Source: Desulfopila inferna | GTDB lineage: Bacteria > Desulfobacterota > Desulfobulbia > Desulfobulbales > Desulfocapsaceae | Assembly: GCF_016919005.1 (NCBI RefSeq) | Contig: NZ_JAFFQE010000004.1 | Coordinates: 124,001-188,000, forward strand | Length of the DNA stretch: 64,000 bases | Direction of reading: 5' to 3' | Part shown: positions 33,264 through 42,305 of the stretch, piece after piece | Layout of the letters: each line of letters starts with the position of its first letter | How positions within the stretch are numbered: position 1 is the stretch's first letter | Notes under the pieces: generated by a model | What the model was told of the DNA's origin: nothing | The model's database searches: none | Seen by the model: only the letters and a program-made list of their open reading frames with translations | Translations under genes and position numbers: made by a program

Positions 33264-34277
33264 ATGTATCTTGCCGGATTACGGGACAAAGGCCATCTAA
33301 GATATGAGCTCAGACAATCCTATTACGATCAGAGCCGCAACCGCTATCTCTATCGTCTGGTGTTTGATCTAGGCGATGATCCCGCTGTATTCATCCACTA
33401 TGTCACTGACAGAATTCACTATTTTGATGAATCGCTCGAGAGTGCGGTGGCGCAGGTGTATGAGGGCGATCCAACCGTTGTACTCGAGGAGTTGCTCTGG
33501 AATTTTCTGTCTGCTGAGGCACGTCGGCTTGTCAGGGAATTTGGCAGGAAGTCAGAGGGCAGGCTGTCGCCGTTGAGTTCGGCCGAACAGGAGGAGGTGC
33601 AACGGTATATTCATATTTTTGATCGGAGGCGGCTTTTCTTCATTCGATACGGAGCGGTGGACCAGAGCAGGGTCTATCGTCTCAATGAAAAGATTTATCG
33701 ACCGTTGCTCTTTAAATGCAGGGATGAAAAGGAATACTATTTTAAGCAGATGGAGCTGTCTCTGCCTTCGAGGGATTTGAAAAAATACATCTTCGTGATC
33801 TTCAACCTGCAACAGGAATTTTCTGAGAATTATTCGGTCTTCATGCCGGAAGCACTTGACTCTGAAAGGATGGAGGAAGCGTTTGTGGCGGAATTGTGCC
33901 GACTCAATGAAGACTCTAGTTTCTGGCAGGAAGATGGCGATCGCCGTTTTCTGCACCCCCATCTTGAGGATTATCTCATCCGCTTTTTTGATTATGATTT
34001 CGAACGTCCGTCTTTCGCTCGTGACTTTTATGAAAGCTTTCGGGCTTCGCACCGCAGCTTCAGATGGCCCCAGCGGGAGAAAACTCTGTCCGAAGAGGAA
34101 ACGACGGCTGTATTCGGCCGTGGAATTGATGACCTTAAAAAGATGAACAAGATGGAGTTGGCAAAACTGTTCAGGGCAAAGGCGAAGAAACATCATCCGG
34201 ACAGAGGCGGAGAAGCGGAAAAGTTTATCCAGCTTCTCCGGACCTACGAGATCCTCAAAAAATCACTCAAGAGCTGA
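33264..34277 (+). CDS. Protein of unknown function with a C-terminal J domain
   Basis: 337 residues. The last 50 (MNKMELAKLFRAKAKKHHPDRGGEAEKFIQLLRTYEILKK) are a J domain with the HPD tripeptide that activates DnaK-type Hsp70. DnaJ proteins usually carry it at the N-terminus and have zinc or client-binding regions after it; none of those are seen here. The N-terminal 280 residues are rich in aromatic and charged residues and resemble nothing I recognise. Probably a dedicated co-chaperone or an adapter recruiting DnaK to one target. Monocistronic. Confidence 0.75.
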   Translation: MYLAGLRDKGHLRYELRQSYYDQSRNRYLYRLVFDLGDDPAVFIHYVTDRIHYFDESLESAVAQVYEGDPTVVLEELLWNFLSAEARRLVREFGRKSEGRLSPLSSAEQEEVQRYIHIFDRRRLFFIRYGAVDQSRVYRLNEKIYRPLLFKCRDEKEYYFKQMELSLPSRDLKKYIFVIFNLQQEFSENYSVFMPEALDSERMEEAFVAELCRLNEDSSFWQEDGDRRFLHPHLEDYLIRFFDYDFERPSFARDFYESFRASHRSFRWPQREKTLSEEETTAVFGRGIDDLKKMNKMELAKLFRAKAKKHHPDRGGEAEKFIQLLRTYEILKKSLKS

Positions 34278-34703
34278 TCTCCGCTTTTTTCTGGCCTGTC
34301 TTTCAAAAAAATTCTCCAAGTGCGAAAAACAGAAAAGATTAAGCTAAAAATGGCTATCTGCCGCCATTTAGATTACTATATGCCGGCAGGTGAAGGAATC
34401 GATTTGGATTGCATATCACCTTCTTCTCCGTCAATTTTATTATTGAGTCGGATGGATGCCATTACCAAGGGAATAGAGCGACGTTTTAGTGAAGAAAGGG
34501 TGAGTGCTGACTACTCCTGTCGGAAAAAGTCAGGGGTGTGCCCGGATAACCTTCTAAAAAGATAAGATATCATTCTCAGAGATTATTTAAAAAATATAGT
34601 GTGGTGAATAAGTTGTACTGATTTTAGGGTAATTACTGTTTTCAGTGGGTTTTAGTCTTGATCATGACAAAAAGTTATACAGTCAGAACATATAGAGGAA
34701 TAG
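34278..34703. other. Intergenic region upstream of citramalate synthase
   Basis: AT-rich. A GTG-start frame of 81 codons (34320-34565) is open but has no ribosome site, membrane segment or recognisable family; I list it separately with low confidence. The last 100 bases should hold the cimA promoter. No T-box, leucine leader peptide or other riboswitch is seen. Confidence 0.4.
34320..34565 (+). CDS. Doubtful small ORF
   Basis: 81 codons from GTG 34320 (or 71 from ATG 34350). The sequence includes MAICRHLDYYMPAGEGIDLD and three Cys, but no motif. Neither start has a ribosome site. It may be random. Confidence 0.15.
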   Translation: MRKTEKIKLKMAICRHLDYYMPAGEGIDLDCISPSSPSILLLSRMDAITKGIERRFSEERVSADYSCRKKSGVCPDNLLKR

Positions 34704-36296
34704 ATGGGAAGGTCAATTGAAATATACGATACAACGCTGAGGGATGGCACCCAGTCTGAGGATTTCAACCTGTCGGTGGATGACAAGGTGAGGATAACAC
34801 TGGCCCTGGATGATCTGGGAATTGATTTCGTCGAGGGAGGCTGGCCGGGTTCGAACCCGGTTTCGGTGGATTACTTCAATAAAATGAAGGACATTTCCCT
34901 GAAGTATGCACAGCTGGCAGCCTTTGGCTCAACCAGGCATTTCCGTAAGAAGGTGGAGGAGGATGCCAATGTTCAGGCCCTGCTTGCTGCCGGCACTCCG
35001 GTGGTAACCATTTTTGGAAAAAGCTGGGATATACATGTTCATGATGCTCTCAACATCGGGTTGGAGGATAACCTCCTCATTATCGAAGATACCCTCTCGT
35101 ATCTAAGGAGTCGGGTCAGGCATCTCTTCTATGATGCCGAGCATTTTTTCGACGGATTCAAGAATAACCGGGAATATGCCCTGGCCACTCTGGCCAGTGC
35201 GGTGAAGGGAGGGGCTGACACACTGGTGCTCTGCGATACCAATGGCGGAACCCTGCCGCATGAGCTGCAGCCGATAATCGAGGAAGTCAGGAATTTTCTC
35301 GGATCAATCGACTCCAAGGTGAAGCTCGGCATCCACTCGCACAACGATTCCGAGACGGCTGTGGCCAATGCTTTGCTGGCGCTTACTCTTGGCGTGGATC
35401 ATGTTCAGGGCACCATCAATGGCTATGGCGAGCGCTGCGGTAATGCCAATCTGACCTCCATCATTCCCGCCGTGACCTTCAAGATGGGGTTGGAGTGCGA
35501 GGTCCGCAAAAATATCGACAGTCTCTATGCTGTATCCCGTCTGGTTGATGAACTGGCCAATCTGCAGCACAACCGCTTCCAGGCTTACGTCGGTGAATCG
35601 GCATTCGCCCATAAGGGAGGGATCCATGTTAGTGCGGTTGAGCGAAATCCACTGACTTATGAGCACATTGAACCAAATAAGGTTGGTAATATCAGGAGGA
35701 TACTGATCTCTGACCAGTCGGGCCGTTCTAATATTCTCCATAAGGCGGAAAAGTGGGGGCTGAAAATTGATGCCAACGATCCTGTCCTCAGCTCGATTAT
35801 CGAGGAGTTAAAGGAGCTTGAGAATCTTGGTTACCAATATGAGGGCGCCGAGGCAAGTTTTGAATTGCTGATGCACAAGTACCTGGGAGTGCAGCGAAAA
35901 TACTACGAATTCAAGGGCTTTCGGGTGATGAGCAATAAATACCGCATGGACAAACCGCCGCTGACCGAAGCTACCATCCGCTTATCCGTAGGGGGCGATG
36001 AGGTTCATACCGCCGCCATGGGTGAGGGTCCGGTCAACGCTCTCGATCAAGCCATCAGAAAAGCTCTTATTCCCGTCTATCCCTGCCTGGAAGAGATGGA
36101 GCTTTCCGACTATAAGGTGAGGGTGCTCACCGGCGAGAAGGGCACGGAAGCCAAGGTGCGGGTTCTCATAGAAAGTACCGATAAACAGTCGAGCTGGGGG
36201 ACTGTGGGAGTTTCCATCAATATCATCGAAGCCAGCTGGCAGGCTATGGTCGACAGCATAAATTATAAGCTGATGAAGGAATATAAGAACAGGTAG
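34704..36296 (+). CDS. cimA: (R)-citramalate synthase
   Basis: 530 residues, the length of CimA rather than LeuA of type 1. IYDTTLRDGTQSEDFNLS is the catalytic start of the DRE-TIM barrel; LGIHSHNDSETAVANALLA supplies the metal-binding His pair, and the C-terminal LeuA dimer/allosteric domain starts near 395. It condenses acetyl-CoA and pyruvate to citramalate, the threonine-independent entry into isoleucine synthesis. No other isoleucine genes are adjacent. Confidence 0.92.
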   Translation: MGRSIEIYDTTLRDGTQSEDFNLSVDDKVRITLALDDLGIDFVEGGWPGSNPVSVDYFNKMKDISLKYAQLAAFGSTRHFRKKVEEDANVQALLAAGTPVVTIFGKSWDIHVHDALNIGLEDNLLIIEDTLSYLRSRVRHLFYDAEHFFDGFKNNREYALATLASAVKGGADTLVLCDTNGGTLPHELQPIIEEVRNFLGSIDSKVKLGIHSHNDSETAVANALLALTLGVDHVQGTINGYGERCGNANLTSIIPAVTFKMGLECEVRKNIDSLYAVSRLVDELANLQHNRFQAYVGESAFAHKGGIHVSAVERNPLTYEHIEPNKVGNIRRILISDQSGRSNILHKAEKWGLKIDANDPVLSSIIEELKELENLGYQYEGAEASFELLMHKYLGVQRKYYEFKGFRVMSNKYRMDKPPLTEATIRLSVGGDEVHTAAMGEGPVNALDQAIRKALIPVYPCLEEMELSDYKVRVLTGEKGTEAKVRVLIESTDKQSSWGTVGVSINIIEASWQAMVDSINYKLMKEYKNR

Positions 36297-36403
36297 CTTA
36301 AATATGACACCTGCATCAGGAACGGCGTCGCGGTTCCGTTCAATGCCAATAGAACCTGTCAGAGCCGAAGCAATCACATCATGTGCTCACTCCGCAGCTT
36401 TGT

Positions 36404-36952
36404 TCATGCCATGTTTTTTAATGTTTTGCCGGCAGTAAGAACTTGTGCGTAAACCGCAGATAAAGCAGCCATAAATGCTGCGTGGACATCAGCTGCTTTT
36501 ATGGTTCTATTTTTGAATATTAAATCCCTCGTTGCACAGGCATCTTCAACGACAATGCAATTAAAACCATAATCAAAGGCGGCGCGACTAGTGGCGTCAA
36601 CACACATGTGACTCATAGCTCCGCAAATGACAACGGTATCTTTCCCCGTTTTTCTCAACTGTTCTAAAAGTCCTGTTTCGCGAAAGCTGTTCGGGTAGTT
36701 TTTCTTCACTATCTTTTCATCTTTTACAGGAGATACTGTTTCATTTATCTCCGCGCCGGTTGTATCCGGCAGAAAGAAAACAGCACCCGGACGAGTTGAT
36801 ATATGTTGGATATGGATTATCGGCCAATTCCTGCTTCGAAACTTCCTCAATATCTGCTGGGCATTTTCCGCAGCCTGCTGAATATTGACAAGCTCCATAC
36901 TGCCACCAGGAAAATAGTCATTCTGAAGGTCGATCATAACCAGACATGCGTC
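36404..36952 (-). CDS. Cysteine hydrolase (isochorismatase family)
   Basis: 182 residues. Catalytic triad visible: Asp9 (ACLVMIDLQNDYFPGG), Lys in VKKNYPNSF (about 84-85) and Cys118 in CGAMSHMCVDATSRAAFD with the usual cis-peptide region before it. Family members hydrolyse amides such as nicotinamide, N-carbamoyl compounds or isochorismate; substrate not readable. AGGAG lies 7 bases before ATG 36952. It stands alone, converging with cimA. Confidence 0.87.
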   Translation of the reverse strand, partial: DACLVMIDLQNDYFPGGSMELVNIQQAAENAQQILRKFRSRNWPIIHIQHISTRPGAVFFLPDTTGAEINETVSPVKDEKIVKKNYPNSFRETGLLEQLRKTGKDTVVICGAMSHMCVDATSRAAFDYGFNCIVVEDACATRDLIFKNRTIKAADVHAAFMAALSAVYAQVLTAGKTLKNMA

Positions 36953-37330
36953 CATTCTTTTTCTCCTATTCAGACGAAACAAGGGGGAGCATAAGATACG
37001 CCGGTTGCATGATCCGGTATATCTTATTCTTCAGAAATCAGATGAGGATTCCAAATGATTTCAAAGTAGATCTTTATCGAGATCCTAAAAAAAACCGGCC
37101 TGAACACCCCAGAAAGTATCATAAGCCTCTTTACACAATTGTAGAGCCAGCACCGCGGATTGGTCAATCATGGTGGATCGGAATGATAGCCGTAGGTTTT
37201 TCATTTCGGTTCCGTCGTCGCGGTGTATTGACCGGCAAGTCCTTGTTGTAGTGGGAGTGGGTTCGGACGTCAATGACTTTTCATAAAATAAGCCTTCGCC
37301 TGGGTCCTGCTCCAGCGAGCGTTCTTCCCT
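36953..37330. other. Intergenic region without supported gene
   Basis: A plus-strand frame across 36946-37251 is open but overlaps the hydrolase start, has no ribosome site and resembles no family. No terminator with a T tract is seen at the end of the channel gene (37331, minus strand). Confidence 0.4.
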
Positions 37331-38356
37331 TCACCCTTTCCAGTCCATTCCCAACGGACGGGATCTGGCAATCAGCCAGATGCCGAAATTTTCTTTAACC
37401 GGCATGTCCCTGGCAGGATTTATGGCCAATTCTTCTCTATCGGTTTGCAGGGCAAAGGTCAAGAAATCATACTTCTCCTTAAGGTAGTTGTGTAAATCCC
37501 AATAAAGCCATTCCCGATCCAGTTGCGGCACCACTATATAATATATTTCTTCATCCTTATCATTGGTCAGTAAGGTCTGCAGTGGAATGTGGGTTTTATC
37601 CTGAATGGCCTGAACCAGCATTTCCGCAGTCATCTGTACAATAATCTCGAACTTTCCGGGGACACTTGAAAAGGTTTCAACTGCGTCGCTTGAAATACAT
37701 CGCACCGTTACCTCACAATCTTCACTCTTCAGCTTCATAACATTGACTAAAGCGAAAAGACTTTCTTCGTCTCTGCCTGTATGAATAACGACTCTTTGAG
37801 CCTTGTCAATACTGGCGCGCTGAAGTGTAGGTTTAGTGTCCGGTTTGCCCTTTATGAAAATCACATTGTCTGTGTCGGGCATTGGATGCCGGTCAAGATC
37901 TGCGGCCAGTACGATATCAATATCTTTAAAGGTATCGTCTTGCTTAATCTGCTCGATAAGAAAAGAGGTTTCCGCCGTTGCGCCCACTATCGTGATATGA
38001 CCGCTGCCGGTATATTCTATTTGACCTGTCATTTTTCTCCCTTTCCGTTCAAAAATAATAGAAGCAAGATAGGTAATAAAAGCGGCGCTTACGCCGACAC
38101 CCAAGAAAATAGGGAGGATAACGGCAACCACTCTTCCTGCTGTAGATATCGGATATAAATCTCCATACCCCACGGTTGTACTGGTCACAACGGCCCACCA
38201 CACAGCATCGGTGAAGGAAGTAAGTGCCGATTCTGCCGGTTCAGCCAGCATTACCAGAAGACTGGAAGTCAGTAAAAGGAGTACGTAAATGATAGCAAGC
38301 GAAGTCCCCTGCCTTTTCAGCGCTACCTTAAAAACCCTTCTGAGAAAAAAAATCAA
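37331..38356 (-). CDS. Potassium channel protein with TrkA-N (RCK) domain
   Basis: 341 residues. Two membrane helices flanking the selectivity filter TTVGYGDLYP (about 60-70) form an Ion_trans_2 pore. From about 115 there is an RCK/TrkA-N Rossmann domain (HITIVGATAETSFLIEQIK) and a C-terminal regulatory part. Similar to KtrA-gated MthK-like channels. The first Gly of the usual Rossmann GxGxxG is followed by ATAE, so nucleotide binding may be altered. The start is TTG 38356, with GGAG 7 bases upstream; no ATG fits the pore start. Confidence 0.85.
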   Translation of the reverse strand: MIFFLRRVFKVALKRQGTSLAIIYVLLLLTSSLLVMLAEPAESALTSFTDAVWWAVVTSTTVGYGDLYPISTAGRVVAVILPIFLGVGVSAAFITYLASIIFERKGRKMTGQIEYTGSGHITIVGATAETSFLIEQIKQDDTFKDIDIVLAADLDRHPMPDTDNVIFIKGKPDTKPTLQRASIDKAQRVVIHTGRDEESLFALVNVMKLKSEDCEVTVRCISSDAVETFSSVPGKFEIIVQMTAEMLVQAIQDKTHIPLQTLLTNDKDEEIYYIVVPQLDREWLYWDLHNYLKEKYDFLTFALQTDREELAINPARDMPVKENFGIWLIARSRPLGMDWKG

Positions 38357-38538
38357 CTCAACGCTCCTGCTTGAGTAATTAAATCATAATAATTCAGTAA
38401 AAGCTGCCACGAAGTTTCCAGCACCAAACCTATCGTTTTCGGATGGCTTTTTCCAGCTTTTTCGGGAGGGCGCGGATATTTGGACAGTGGATTTATAATT
38501 TTTTTGGTAAGCGTAAGAGTCCGATATCAAATATGATT

Positions 38539-38557
38539 GCGTCGTAAAAAATCCGAT
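38539..38557 (+). repeat. Solo copy of the TCGTAAAAA repeat
   Basis: GCGTCGTAAAAAATCCGAT is an exact 19-base match to the right end of the element at 9179-9390 (minus strand 9384-9366). Only one end is seen here, between the channel gene and the GntR gene. Confidence 0.55.
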
Positions 38558-38606
38558 CTCCAATCTCATTCGTTCGGCTGAATCCGGTGCATAATCGTAG
38601 ATAAGT

Positions 38607-39302
38607 TCATTTACCGGTTTCGGTATCTGCAGTATGGCGATGTGTTTCAGTTTCTTGTTTCACAATAGACATTCTCTCACCGGCATCGAAATAATGCTTA
38701 CGCACAACTTTTTCCAGTCTCTCTGCGTCTCCTTTTTTCAGGGCTTCAACTATCTGTTTATGCCGCAGATAGACCTCAGTTGGAGTGAAAAGCTGGATCC
38801 AATATTTGAAAAGCAGAAATTTCGAAAGTCCCTGGCATGCTCTTCGACAAAATTCTTTAAGTAATTCGTTGTCAATACGTGAAAAAAGGATCACATGAAA
38901 CTGATCATCTAGGGTTGCGATGGTATCGAGGGGTTTATTGTTTTCAGCTATATTCCGCATTTGTTCGACGATTGCTTCTAAACGCCGACAATCCCGATCT
39001 GTATAAAGATGAATGGCTTGAGCAACGGCAGCACCTTCTAAGACTCCACCTGAAAAATAACTGTTTTGTATCTGTTCTGAATTTAATTCAGTTATGAATT
39101 TGCCTTTTTGAGGTTTCCAGACAATCAACCCTTCCTGGATGAGAATCTGGAGCGCTTCCCGAACAGGAGCGCGACTGATTGTCAGCTTATTTGCTATGGT
39201 CAGCTCTTTTACTTTGTCACCAGGTTTATATGTGCCGTTTAAAATACACTCTTTGACATAGGTTACAACACGATCAGTGTAAGTGTGCTTTTCGAAATCC
39301 AA
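38607..39302 (-). CDS. GntR-family (FadR/FCD) transcriptional regulator
   Basis: 231 residues. N-terminal winged helix (YVKECILNGTYKPGDKVKELTIANKLTISRAPVREALQILIQEGLI) and an all-helical FCD ligand domain with metal-binding His residues (LDDQFHVILF, VRKHYFDAG). It is encoded just downstream of the symporter/desulfhydrase/RidA genes on the same strand and probably controls them in response to an amino- or organic acid. Confidence 0.88.
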   Translation of the reverse strand: MDFEKHTYTDRVVTYVKECILNGTYKPGDKVKELTIANKLTISRAPVREALQILIQEGLIVWKPQKGKFITELNSEQIQNSYFSGGVLEGAAVAQAIHLYTDRDCRRLEAIVEQMRNIAENNKPLDTIATLDDQFHVILFSRIDNELLKEFCRRACQGLSKFLLFKYWIQLFTPTEVYLRHKQIVEALKKGDAERLEKVVRKHYFDAGERMSIVKQETETHRHTADTETGK

Positions 39303-39430
39303 GATAATACTCCTCGATACATGGCACCGAACGCCAAAGGATTTACAACGATTTTTGATCAGGACATGTTTTCCAGTTTATTTCTTATATAACTTTCTAG
39401 CTGCTTTGCAAGTGTTGTTAATTGCAATCT

Positions 39431-39469
39431 AAAACAAAAAGCAAAGCCTCCTAAATTAGGAGGCTTTGC
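39431..39469 (-). terminator. Terminator of the symporter gene
   Basis: GCAAAGCCTCC (39441-39451) pairs with GGAGGCTTTGC (39459-39469), 11 bp with a 7-nt loop. In minus-strand reading it is followed by TTTTTGTTTT. It separates the symporter gene from the GntR gene. Confidence 0.85.
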
Positions 39470-39515
39470 AGGATGCTAGATTAAGAACTTTTCCATGAGA
39501 GAAAAGGTGGTGAAT

Positions 39516-40784
39516 TTATCCCAATTCGTCAATAATACGCCCGTCTTTGTCTATGTGAACGCCATCCGCTTGTTCCATTTTATCGAGAGGTGTGGTTGCT
39601 ACCTCACGATCTAGTTCACCGACTAAAGAGGCAACTACGACACCAGCGGAGTTATCACCGAAGATATTGGTTGTTGTGCGGAACATATCCAAAATACGAT
39701 CAACACCGGCTACAATTGCAATCCCTTCAAGAGGCAGGCCAACCGATTGGAGTACCATGGTCAGCATTATTAATCCACCTCCAGGAATGCTCGCAGTTCC
39801 AACCGAGGCTAGCACTGCCGTTGCTACAATTGTTCCCTGCTGGGTGAATGACAGATCAATTCCATAAGCGTTGGCAACAAACATAGCTGCAACAGCTTGA
39901 TACAGAGCTGTTCCATCCATATTTATGGTAAGCGCCATGGGCAGTGTAAACCCTGAGACTTTTGGTGAGACACCCAATTGTTTTTGTGCTCGCATAGAAA
40001 ACGGAAAAGCGGCGGCAGCACTACAGGTAGACAAACCTACCAACGCTGGTTCCATCGTCTTTTTCAGGAAAGCAAAAGGAGAAATGCGAGCGACAGTTGC
40101 TACAAGGATAGAATAAGAGACAAAAATATGTGCAAGGCTGGCAACGAGGGCAACCAGAATGAGTTCCCCCATTGGCATCAGTATATCTAGCCCAAATTTT
40201 CCGGTTGTCCACGCAATAAGAGCGAAGACACCATAAGGAGCAAAGCTAATGACGATATCAGAAACTTTGAACATTACTTCCGCGAGACTCTTGAAAAAAT
40301 CAGCAATGGGTTTACCCTTATCGCCGGTCATGGAGAGTCCTGCGCCAAAAAGCAATGAGAAGATTATGATCTGCAGAACATTGCCTTCTGCAAGAGCTTC
40401 CATAGGGTTCATTGGAAACATGCTGACTATCATCTGTGCTGGTCCAACAGAATCGGGAGCTGTGAAAGTTTTAATTTCACCAAGGGAAAGTCCTGTTCCA
40501 GGTTGAAAGATATTTGCAATGAGTAATCCTATGCAAACAGCCAAGGTGGTTGTCGCCATGAAATAAATTAGGGTGCTGATTCCTGTTTTACCCAAATTTT
40601 TAATATTGCCAGTACTGACAACACCAGTAATGAGAGTTGCAAGAATCAGGGGAACAACTATTAAACGGAGACAACGAATAAAGATATCACCGATAGGCTT
40701 TAAGTACTCAGCTTTTTCTCCAAGAATCAGACCGGCTATTATTCCAAGAACTAAGCCAATCAGAATTTTATGATACAGTTTCAT
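39516..40784 (-). CDS. Dicarboxylate/amino acid:cation symporter (DAACS, GltP/DctA type)
   Basis: 422 residues with about eight helices and re-entrant loops. The serine-rich loop is CSAAAAFPFSM, the NMDGTA motif is present (TINMDGTALYQA), and GVDRILDMFRTTTNIFGD is the substrate-binding helix. Imports glutamate, aspartate, dicarboxylates or, in some members, cystine/cysteine with Na+ or H+. Neighbours suggest a sulfur amino acid as substrate. AGGG before ATG 40784. Confidence 0.9.
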   Translation of the reverse strand: MKLYHKILIGLVLGIIAGLILGEKAEYLKPIGDIFIRCLRLIVVPLILATLITGVVSTGNIKNLGKTGISTLIYFMATTTLAVCIGLLIANIFQPGTGLSLGEIKTFTAPDSVGPAQMIVSMFPMNPMEALAEGNVLQIIIFSLLFGAGLSMTGDKGKPIADFFKSLAEVMFKVSDIVISFAPYGVFALIAWTTGKFGLDILMPMGELILVALVASLAHIFVSYSILVATVARISPFAFLKKTMEPALVGLSTCSAAAAFPFSMRAQKQLGVSPKVSGFTLPMALTINMDGTALYQAVAAMFVANAYGIDLSFTQQGTIVATAVLASVGTASIPGGGLIMLTMVLQSVGLPLEGIAIVAGVDRILDMFRTTTNIFGDNSAGVVVASLVGELDREVATTPLDKMEQADGVHIDKDGRIIDELG

Positions 40785-40852
40785 CGTAATTTCCCTCCAT
40801 TAAAATGATGTAGGTTTGACAGGAGTCATAACCTTCTTAAACAAGATTATAT

Positions 40853-40884
40853 AAAAAAGGCACCGAAACAAGGGTAACGGTGCC
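40853..40884 (-). terminator. Terminator between D-cysteine desulfhydrase gene and symporter gene
   Basis: GGCACCG (40859-40865) pairs with CGGTGCC (40878-40884); in minus-strand reading it is followed by TTTTTT. It lies 10 bp after the desulfhydrase stop, so the symporter is likely served by its own promoter or partial read-through. Confidence 0.75.
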
Positions 40885-40894
40885 ATGGAATTAA

Positions 40895-41893
40895 TTATTG
40901 AAACGTATCAAGATACGCATAGAGAGCCGGTGAGCCTCCAGTATGGAGAAAAAGGACATTGGCGCCTGGTGGAAAATGATCATTTCTTACAAGATCAATA
41001 AGGCCAGCCATTGCTTTTCCTGAATAGACAGGGTCAAGTAGAATGGACTCCGTCTGGGCAAGAAGTTTTACCGCTTCGATCATAGAATCCGTTGGTATTG
41101 AATAACCGGGTCCAACATATTGGTCGAAACATGTGATTTCTTCTTTTGGAAGCTCACCACGCATATCCACTAGTGAAGCTGTTTCCTCTGCTAATTTATA
41201 GACAATACCTTCTTGTACATCCTTAGGGCGACTAACATTGACCCCTGATACCGGGATACCGGCGTTTGTTCCACACATACCGACAACAGTACCCGCGTGT
41301 GTTCCTGCACTACCACTTGGAACGACCATATGGTCTATATGCAGGCCGGAATTGAAAAGTTGCTGTACTATCTCTTGCGCACAGGCTACATAGCCCATTG
41401 CTCCTATAGCGTTTGAAGCTCCTCCCGGAATTATATACGGCTTTTTCCCTTCAGCTTTTAAGCCTGCAGCAACTTTCTCCATCTCGCCCATCATATCTGA
41501 GCCACCCGGAACAACCCTAGTGCTTGTAACTCCCATGATATTGAACAAGAAGTTATTACCAGAACCATCCGCTTTATAGCTTCCTTTCACCCGTTCTTCG
41601 AGAACCAAATGGCAATCCATCCCTTCCTTAACTGCCCAGGAAAGGGTAAGGCGACAATGGTTAGATTGCACAGCACCACAGGTAATGATCGTATCAGCAC
41701 CTTTCTCAAGTGCATCTGCAATACAAAAATCGAGTTTTCTTGTTTTGTTTCCCCCAGCACAGCCTGGAAGTAAGTCATCTCGCTTGATGTAGATATTTAC
41801 TTTATTTCCGAGAGCTTTAGAAAAAGCAGGTAAGGATTCAATAGGCGTTGGTTCTTGAACGTAGTGTCTTCTTGGAAATTTTGTGAGATCCAT
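40895..41893 (-). CDS. dcyD: D-cysteine desulfhydrase family PLP enzyme
   Basis: 332 residues, fold-type II PLP enzyme of the ACC deaminase/D-cysteine desulfhydrase family. PLP Lys is K50 in GCAGGNKTRKLD; SNHCRLTLSWA binds the carboxylate, and GSAGTHAGTVVGM the phosphate. D-cysteine desulfhydrase releases H2S, ammonia and pyruvate from D-cysteine. ACC deaminase or D-serine ammonia-lyase activity cannot be excluded. It lies 16 bp after ridA in one operon. Confidence 0.82.
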   Translation of the reverse strand: MDLTKFPRRHYVQEPTPIESLPAFSKALGNKVNIYIKRDDLLPGCAGGNKTRKLDFCIADALEKGADTIITCGAVQSNHCRLTLSWAVKEGMDCHLVLEERVKGSYKADGSGNNFLFNIMGVTSTRVVPGGSDMMGEMEKVAAGLKAEGKKPYIIPGGASNAIGAMGYVACAQEIVQQLFNSGLHIDHMVVPSGSAGTHAGTVVGMCGTNAGIPVSGVNVSRPKDVQEGIVYKLAEETASLVDMRGELPKEEITCFDQYVGPGYSIPTDSMIEAVKLLAQTESILLDPVYSGKAMAGLIDLVRNDHFPPGANVLFLHTGGSPALYAYLDTFQ

Positions 41894-41909
41894 TTTTATA
41901 CCTCTATTG

Positions 41910-42305
41910 TTAAGATTTATGTATGGATATGATCGCTTCGATCTCGATACCCGCTCCTAAAGGAAGTGCGGCAACCTGGAAAGCACTTCGAGCAGGAAAA
42001 GGACTTTTGAAATACTCAGCGTATATAGAGTTTACTTCCTGAAAATCTGAGATATTCTGCAGATAGACTGTGGTTTTAACCACATCATCTAAAGTGCCAC
42101 CTGCGCCTGAAACCACTGCACGGAGATTTTTCAAGGCTTGATGTGTTTGACCTGTAATTGATCCTTCTGTAATTTTTCCCGTTGCTGGATTAATAGGTAA
42201 CTGTCCGGATGTAAAAACCAAATCACCAATCATAATTGCCTGTGAATATGGGCCTATTGCACTTGGTGCGTCACTAGTTTCGATAGCTTTCTTTTCTTGC
42301 TGCAT
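41910..42305 (-). CDS. ridA: RidA family reactive-intermediate deaminase
   Basis: 131 residues with SAIGPYSQAIMIGDLVFTSG, the conserved Arg in PFPARSAFQV and the Glu of IEIEAIISI. RidA hydrolyses the 2-aminoacrylate released by PLP dehydratases and desulfhydrases, so its place directly before the D-cysteine enzyme makes biochemical sense. AGGTGA five bases before ATG 42305 favours that start over GTG 42314. Confidence 0.9.
   Translation of the reverse strand: MQQEKKAIETSDAPSAIGPYSQAIMIGDLVFTSGQLPINPATGKITEGSITGQTHQALKNLRAVVSGAGGTLDDVVKTTVYLQNISDFQEVNSIYAEYFKSPFPARSAFQVAALPLGAGIEIEAIISIHKS

Noticed and set aside
34848-34858. GGTTCGAACCC looks like the T loop of a tRNA.
   Set aside because: It lies inside cimA and no acceptor stem, anticodon arm or CCA-side match surrounds it.
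36946-37251. Plus-strand frame of 101 codons between the hydrolase and channel genes.
   Set aside because: Overlaps the hydrolase start on the other strand, has no ribosome site and no recognisable motif.
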